The position numbers and the translations under genes were made by a program. A DNA stretch of 10,020 nucleotides, taken from contig CAMDXR010000091.1 in the NCBI GenBank assembly GCA_945877725.1, positions 1-10,020 of the forward strand, read 5' to 3'. The stretch comes from Limnohabitans sp. Rim8. Lineage in GTDB: Bacteria > Pseudomonadota > Gammaproteobacteria > Burkholderiales > Burkholderiaceae_C. Of the stretch, positions 6,322-10,020 are shown one piece after another. How positions within the stretch are numbered: position 1 is the stretch's first letter; each line of letters starts with the position of its first letter. Below the pieces are notes generated by a model. That model did no database searches and had not been told where the DNA came from. It saw nothing but the letters and a program-made list of their open reading frames with translations.

Positions 6322-7664
6322 GGGCCCAAACCACCGCGCGCAAAACTCTGTGGAGCCTGCTGGGGCTCTGTCTGGCCCTGTCTGTCTATGTGGTCTGGGA
6401 CAACTGGGGCGATACCTGGACAGCCCAAGAAAACAGAGAAGCCCGCGAGGCCCATGGTGTTGCCCCCATCCTGACCCCTGCAGACCCAACTGCGCAAATT
6501 GCGCGGGGACAATATCTGGCCCGAGCTGGCAATTGCGTGGCCTGTCACAGCGCGCCCGGGGCCCAAGCCATGGCGGGTGGACGCCCGATCCAAACCCCTT
6601 TTGGTGCGGTCTTCAGCAGCAACCTGACCCCCGACACCACCACGGGCATCGGCCTATGGAACACCCATGATTTTTGGCAAGCGATGCATTACGGCCGATC
6701 CAAGGGCGGCCGCCTGCTGGCCCCCGCCTTTCCCTACAACCACACCAGCGTGGTCACTCGCGCCGACAGCGACGACTTGCTGGCCTGGCTAAAAAGCTTG
6801 CCCCCGGTGCAACAAGTGACCCCAGCCCACACTTTGGTCTGGCCCTTGGGCACGCAAGCCGCACTGGCCGTCTGGCGCAGTGTGTACTTCAAACCCCGTC
6901 CGTTCAAAGCCGATCCAACCCGGACTTCCGAATGGAACCGTGGCGCTTACTTGGTTCAAGGTCTGGGCCACTGTGCAGCCTGCCACAGCCCACGCAATGC
7001 GATGGGGGCCAGTGGCGCAGTGGACAACTTGTCGGGTGGACTCATGCCAGTGGTCAACTGGTACGCCCCCGACCTCACCCAAGACAAAGAAACCGGCATG
7101 GCCAGCACGCCCCTGGCTGAAATCGTGCAGTTGCTGCGGACCGGCGAATCTCGCCAAGCGCAGACCAGTGGCCCCATGGCCGAGGTGGTGCAGCATGGCA
7201 CTCAACACCTGACCGAATCCGACCTACAAGCCATGGCCGTGTATTTGCAATCGCGCGCACAAAATTCCCCTCCCCTAGACTCGGCCCCTGTACGCGCCAA
7301 AGTCAGTTTGGTGGTGGCCAACAAAGGCCTCCAAGTTTACGAACGGCATTGTGCGCAATGCCACGGCGAGCAAGGCCAGGGCGTTACCACCGCCGCTGGG
7401 CAAACGGCCTACCCCGCTTTGGCCCGTAACCGCGCCGTGCTGCTGAGTGACCCGACCAACTTGGTCCAAATGGTTTTATATGGTGGATTCGGCCCCGCCA
7501 CAGCCCTCCACCCACGGCCATTCGGCATGCCCCCTGCCGTGTTGGAACTGGATGACCGGGACATCTCGGCGGTGCTGACCCACCTGCGCACCCAATGGGG
7601 CAACCAAGCCAGTGATGTCACGCCCCTGCAGGTCAACCGAATTCGGGCAGCCCAAGGCCACTAG
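6318..7664 (+). CDS. Triheme c-type cytochrome, alcohol/gluconate dehydrogenase subunit-like
   Basis: The 448-residue protein has a basic N-terminus and one hydrophobic segment (about 11-27) that is either an uncleaved membrane anchor or a signal peptide without an obvious cleavage site. Three class I cytochrome c domains follow, with CVACH (73-77), CAACH (219-223) and CAQCH (345-349). The order and linkers, such as GRPIQTPFGAVFSSNLTPD after heme 1 and YAPDLT after heme 2, match the cytochrome subunit of membrane alcohol, gluconate and aldehyde dehydrogenases, which hands electrons to ubiquinone or a terminal oxidase. No dehydrogenase subunit lies in the window. The position that is PAMPY (heme 1 Met ligand) in alcohol dehydrogenase subunits reads PAFPY here, while Met is kept in the heme 2 (GPMAEVV) and heme 3 (FGMPP) domains. 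It is translated from a strong ribosome site within the upstream diheme gene. Confidence 0.88.
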   Translation: MRAQTTARKTLWSLLGLCLALSVYVVWDNWGDTWTAQENREAREAHGVAPILTPADPTAQIARGQYLARAGNCVACHSAPGAQAMAGGRPIQTPFGAVFSSNLTPDTTTGIGLWNTHDFWQAMHYGRSKGGRLLAPAFPYNHTSVVTRADSDDLLAWLKSLPPVQQVTPAHTLVWPLGTQAALAVWRSVYFKPRPFKADPTRTSEWNRGAYLVQGLGHCAACHSPRNAMGASGAVDNLSGGLMPVVNWYAPDLTQDKETGMASTPLAEIVQLLRTGESRQAQTSGPMAEVVQHGTQHLTESDLQAMAVYLQSRAQNSPPLDSAPVRAKVSLVVANKGLQVYERHCAQCHGEQGQGVTTAAGQTAYPALARNRAVLLSDPTNLVQMVLYGGFGPATALHPRPFGMPPAVLELDDRDISAVLTHLRTQWGNQASDVTPLQVNRIRAAQGH

Positions 7665-7766
7665 CTGGCCCCATCGGGTGCAATCCGCGCCCAAATCGGG
7701 TACACAACCCAGCGCACTGTCAACTTCGGCTCTGTTTTTTGACGATCTCAAAGCTAATATCTGAAC
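7665..7766. other. Intergenic region between cytochrome operon and second SDR gene
   Basis: This 102-base gap holds a near direct repeat (ATCGGGTGCA at about 7674 and ATCGGGTACA at about 7696), a short GGGT/ACCC hairpin, and a six-T run at 7735-7740 with no convincing stem before it. TAATAT (7755-7760) ends six bases before the SDR start. I see no clear terminator for the cytochromes. Confidence 0.3.
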
Positions 7767-8522
7767 ATGCAAAAACACCTTTACATCCTCACCGGAGCCT
7801 CCAGGGGCATGGGCCTGGCCATCGCAGAGCAATTGCTCAAACCCGGCAACAGCCTGCTGTGCATGTCTCGACACACCCACGACGCGCTGGCCAATACGGC
7901 CCAAAATGCCAAGCTCCCTTTGGTTCAGTGGGCACAAGACCTGAGCGATGGCCTTGCCGCTAGCGAGCGCTTGCGCCAATGGCTTGAAAGTCAGGACGCA
8001 GCCGAAATCGGCAGCGCCACGCTCATCAACAACGCCGGCATGATTCCGCAAATTGGCCCCCTCAGCCAAGTCGCCCCGCAAGCCTTGGCCCAGGCGCTTC
8101 GGGTTGGCCTAGAAGCCCCCATGCAACTTTGCTCGGCATTTTTGGGGGCCACCGAAAGCTGGGTCGTACCTCGTCGGGTGCTCAATATTTCATCAGGTTT
8201 AGGGCGTCGGGCCATGGCCTCGCAGGCTGGTTATTGCGCGGCCAAAGCGGGCATGGACCACTTCACCCGCTGCTTGGCGCTGGAAGAAGCCCTCAAGCCA
8301 CAGGGCGCCAAGGTCTGTTCTTTGGCCCCCGGCGTGATTGACACCGACATGCAAGTCCAACTTCGCGGCGCTTCACGCGAGGCCTTTCCGGACCAAGGCA
8401 ACTTTGTGCAACTCAAAGACAAAGGCATGCTCACCTCGCCTGCCCAAGCGGCCAGCCTGGTTCTGGCCTATCTGGCAAAACCCGACTTTGGCCAAAACCC
8501 TGTGGCTGACGTGCGGGATTGA
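7767..8522 (+). CDS. Short-chain dehydrogenase/reductase (sepiapterin/benzil reductase-like)
   Basis: The 251-residue SDR enzyme has TGASRGMG (9-16), the NADP-type basic residue after strand two (SRH), INNAGMI, the catalytic Ser in NISSGLG (S142/S143), Tyr156 and Lys160 in YCAAK, and APGVIDTDMQ, the usual loop after strand six. The overall shape and the Arg-containing glycine motif favour NADPH. The last part (QLKDKGMLTSPAQAA) resembles sepiapterin reductase and benzil reductase relatives, which reduce diketones or pterins, but the substrate cannot be told from sequence. The start is fixed by the fold beginning seven residues in. There is no good Shine-Dalgarno site, and a -10-like TAATAT stands so near the ATG that the message could be leaderless. 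It is followed by a 105-base gap before the thiolase. Confidence 0.85.
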   Translation: MQKHLYILTGASRGMGLAIAEQLLKPGNSLLCMSRHTHDALANTAQNAKLPLVQWAQDLSDGLAASERLRQWLESQDAAEIGSATLINNAGMIPQIGPLSQVAPQALAQALRVGLEAPMQLCSAFLGATESWVVPRRVLNISSGLGRRAMASQAGYCAAKAGMDHFTRCLALEEALKPQGAKVCSLAPGVIDTDMQVQLRGASREAFPDQGNFVQLKDKGMLTSPAQAASLVLAYLAKPDFGQNPVADVRD

Positions 8523-8554
8523 TCGCAAAAAACGTCCTAACCCTTAGGGCTTGT

Positions 8555-8579
8555 CAGGTCAATGTAGCCATTGGCCCTG
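8555..8579. other. Hairpin in the gap between SDR and thiolase
   Basis: CAGGTCAATG (8555-8564) pairs with CATTGGCCCTG (8569-8579) around the loop TAGC, with one bulged C and one G-T pair. It stands 33 bases after the SDR stop and 49 before the thiolase ATG. No T-run follows directly, so it may be a factor-assisted terminator, a transcript-protecting stem, or part of a thiolase operator. A smaller stem, CCTAA/TTAGG, lies just upstream (about 8535-8547). Confidence 0.45.
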
Positions 8580-8600
8580 AAACTCAATGGGTTATTTAAT
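8571..8600 (+). promoter_or_regulatory. Candidate promoter of the thiolase gene
   Basis: TTGGCC (8571-8576) and TTTAAT (8595-8600) are 18 bases apart, in an AT-rich stretch just before the thiolase. The -35 half overlaps the hairpin at 8555-8579, so a protein binding that symmetry would block it. This is a pattern match only. Confidence 0.35.
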
Positions 8601-8616
8601 TCTGTTTTTTATATCT

Positions 8617-8620
8617 GGAG
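8617..8620 (+). promoter_or_regulatory. Ribosome binding site fixing the thiolase start
   Basis: GGAG stands seven bases before ATG 8628. It decides against an in-frame upstream extension to 8571, which would add 19 residues not seen in thiolases. Confidence 0.7.
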
Positions 8621-8627
8621 ACATCCC

Positions 8628-9812
8628 ATGAGCCGTGAAGTTGTTGTTGTCAGCGGTGTGCGCACCGCTATTGGTACCTATGGTGGCAGCCTGAAAGACA
8701 TCGCCCCTACTGAATTGGCGGCCCAAGTGGTGCGCGAGGCCTTGTCCCGTGCAGGCACGGACGGCAAAGACGTGGGACACGTCGTGTTTGGCCATGTCGT
8801 CAACACCGAACCCAAAGACATGTATTTGTCTCGCGTAGCGGCCATCCATGGTGGCTGCGCTGAGGGCACGCCCGCCTTCAACGTCAACCGTCTTTGCGGT
8901 TCGGGCCTGCAGGCCATCGTCAGCGCCAGCCAATCCATTCTGCTGGGCGACTGCGACATTGCCATTGGCGGCGGTGCCGAAAACATGAGCCGTGGCCCTT
9001 ATGCCTCTTTGTCTGCCCGCTGGGGTGCTCGAATGGGCGACACCAAAATGGTGGACATGGTGGTGGGCGCACTGCACGACCCGTTCCACACGATTCACAT
9101 GGGCGTGACCGCCGAAAACGTGGCCGCCAAATACGGCATCACCCGCGAAATGCAAGACGCTTTGGCGGTTGAAAGCCACAACCGGGCTGAACGGGCCACC
9201 GCAGCGGGTCTGTTCAAGGATCAGATCATGCCCGTCATGCTGAAGAGCAAAAAAGGTGAAATTGCTTACGCCACCGACGAGCACTTCCGCCCCGGCTGCA
9301 AGCTCGAAGACATGGCCAAGCTGAAGCCCGTTTTTGTGAAAGAAAACGGCACCGTGACCGCTGGCAACGCCTCCGGCATCAACGACGCCGCTGCCGCCGT
9401 GGTGCTGATGGAAGCCGGTGCCGCCAAAGCCCGTGGTGCCAAGCCAATGGCCCGTTTGGTGGGCTATGCGCACACCGGTTTAGACCCCAAAATCATGGGC
9501 GTTGGCCCCATCTCGGCCACCCATGCGGTGCTCAAGAAAACCGGCCTGAGCGTGAACGACCTGGACGTGATCGAAGCCAACGAAGCCTTTGCGGCCCAAG
9601 CCTGCGCCGTGACCCGGGAACTGGGCTTGGACCCTGCCAAAGTCAACCCCAACGGTTCAGGTATTTCTCTGGGTCACCCGATTGGCGCTACGGGCGCATT
9701 GATTACGGTCAAAGCCTTGTACGAGCTGCAGCGCATTAACGGTCGCTATGCACTGGTCACCATGTGCATTGGCGGCGGCCAGGGCATTGCAGCCATTTTT
9801 GAGCGGATGTAA
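8628..9812 (+). CDS. bktB: Beta-ketothiolase / acetyl-CoA acetyltransferase, BktB type
   Basis: The 394-residue thiolase condenses or cleaves 3-ketoacyl-CoA, acting in polyhydroxyalkanoate precursor supply or in beta-oxidation. The catalytic set is complete: Cys90 in NRLCGSGLQ (acyl-enzyme), His350 in GHPIGATGA and Cys380 in CIGGG. The opening REVVVVSGVRTAIGTYGG, the HDPFHTIHMGVTAENVA block and the C-terminal GGGQGIAAIFER match what I recall of Cupriavidus necator BktB, which accepts C4 and C5 chains, and the catalytic residue numbers coincide. The substrate range of this copy is inferred. Length is normal for the family. No phaB or phaC lies next to it; the downstream neighbour is a convergent RidA-family gene. 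It follows the second SDR gene but probably has its own promoter. Confidence 0.92.
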   Translation: MSREVVVVSGVRTAIGTYGGSLKDIAPTELAAQVVREALSRAGTDGKDVGHVVFGHVVNTEPKDMYLSRVAAIHGGCAEGTPAFNVNRLCGSGLQAIVSASQSILLGDCDIAIGGGAENMSRGPYASLSARWGARMGDTKMVDMVVGALHDPFHTIHMGVTAENVAAKYGITREMQDALAVESHNRAERATAAGLFKDQIMPVMLKSKKGEIAYATDEHFRPGCKLEDMAKLKPVFVKENGTVTAGNASGINDAAAAVVLMEAGAAKARGAKPMARLVGYAHTGLDPKIMGVGPISATHAVLKKTGLSVNDLDVIEANEAFAAQACAVTRELGLDPAKVNPNGSGISLGHPIGATGALITVKALYELQRINGRYALVTMCIGGGQGIAAIFERM

Positions 9813-9832
9813 TTTCTCAGCACACGCTTGCG

Positions 9833-9852
9833 GGTGGGCCTGAACGCCCCCC
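9833..9852. terminator. Possible bidirectional terminator hairpin after bktB
   Basis: GGTGGGC (9833-9839) and GCCCCCC (9846-9852) form a GC-rich stem with one T-C mismatch around a six-base loop, in the 75-base convergent gap. It has no adjacent T-run on the plus strand. The A-rich stretch at 9861-9874 could supply Us for minus-strand transcripts only if it followed the stem, which it does not. Confidence 0.3.
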
Positions 9853-9887
9853 GTGAGCTCAAAAGCTGAAAAAATTTCGCATCCCGC

Positions 9888-10020
9888 TTAAATTTGGGCA
9901 GCCGTGACGACGACTTCGATGCGCCAGTCCGGGTTTGCCAGCGCCGCCTGCACCGTGGCTCGCGGTGGGGCGGTACCCGCCACCACCCAAGCGTCCCAGA
10001 CGTCGTTCATGGCGCCGATG
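9888..10020 (-). CDS. RidA family protein, C-terminal part (runs off the window)
   Basis: Only the last 43 residues are present. They include VWDAWVVAGTAPPRATVQAA and end DWRIEVVVTAAQI. The Arg in PPRATV and the Glu in RIEVVV are 15 residues apart, the spacing of the substrate-binding Arg105 and Glu120 of E. coli RidA, which hydrolyses reactive enamine and imine intermediates. The WDAW and PDW pattern suggests one of the RidA-like subfamilies common in Burkholderiales rather than the archetype. The stop TAA is at 9890-9888. It converges on bktB; the N-terminus lies beyond the right edge. Confidence 0.8.
   Translation of the reverse strand, partial: IGAMNDVWDAWVVAGTAPPRATVQAALANPDWRIEVVVTAAQI

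Noticed and set aside
5527..6489. Long open frame on the minus strand (about 320 codons) opposite the cytochrome genes
   Set aside because: It lies entirely antisense to two clear cytochrome genes with CxxCH motifs, and its translation is rich in Gly, Arg and Gln without any recognisable fold; it is a GC-rich shadow.
8592..9473. Long open frame on the minus strand (about 293 codons) opposite bktB
   Set aside because: Its His- and Gly-rich translation is the antisense of well-conserved thiolase codons, with no ribosome site or known motif.
1..10020. Defence island, prophage, insertion sequence or CRISPR array
   Set aside because: I looked for transposase, integrase, restriction, toxin-antitoxin and regularly spaced repeat signals on both strands and saw none; the recognisable genes are metabolic, respiratory or housekeeping types.

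Overview
The window looks like an ordinary chromosomal stretch of a betaproteobacterium, most likely Burkholderiales and probably Comamonadaceae (Limnohabitans/Rhodoferax/Polaromonas-like). I base this on the moderately high GC coding style, on a thiolase that matches my memory of Cupriavidus BktB over most of its length, on a DusC-type dihydrouridine synthase, and on a diheme plus triheme cytochrome c pair of a kind common in that order. This placement is from memory of the families, not from a search. I see no rRNA, tRNA, CRISPR array, insertion sequence or phage gene, and no gene-free stretch longer than about 140 bases.

Layout. At 58-1448 (+) a small secreted protein of unknown function overlaps by ATGA a CapA-family (PGA_cap) metallophosphatase-like protein. 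At 1478-2389 (-) lies a short-chain dehydrogenase resembling the 3-hydroxyacyl-CoA dehydrogenase domain of multifunctional beta-oxidation enzymes. It is divergent from a Nudix hydrolase with a split Nudix box (2528-3406, +), which is followed by a stand-alone HPt phosphotransfer protein (3463-3828, +). A minus-strand pair, GNAT acetyltransferase then dusC (5422-3866), converges on the HPt gene. Divergent from the GNAT gene is a two-gene cytochrome operon: a diheme c4-like cytochrome (5518-6321) and a triheme membrane-anchored or exported cytochrome (6318-7664), again joined by an ATGA overlap. Then come a second short-chain dehydrogenase (7767-8522, +), a bktB-type beta-ketothiolase (8628-9812, +), and the C-terminal end of a RidA-family protein on the minus strand at the right edge.

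How the genes fit together. Most genes are metabolic housekeeping. The thiolase and first dehydrogenase suggest acyl-CoA (beta-oxidation or polyhydroxyalkanoate) metabolism. The five-heme cytochrome pair is an electron-transfer module in the cell envelope whose dehydrogenase partner is not in the window. The HPt protein is a phosphorelay part with no kinase or response regulator beside it. I found no convincing new multi-gene system. The best leads are the unknown secreted protein coupled to CapA, with an AT-rich perfect inverted repeat upstream, the orphan cytochrome pair, and REP-like G-rich sequences at two convergent gene ends.
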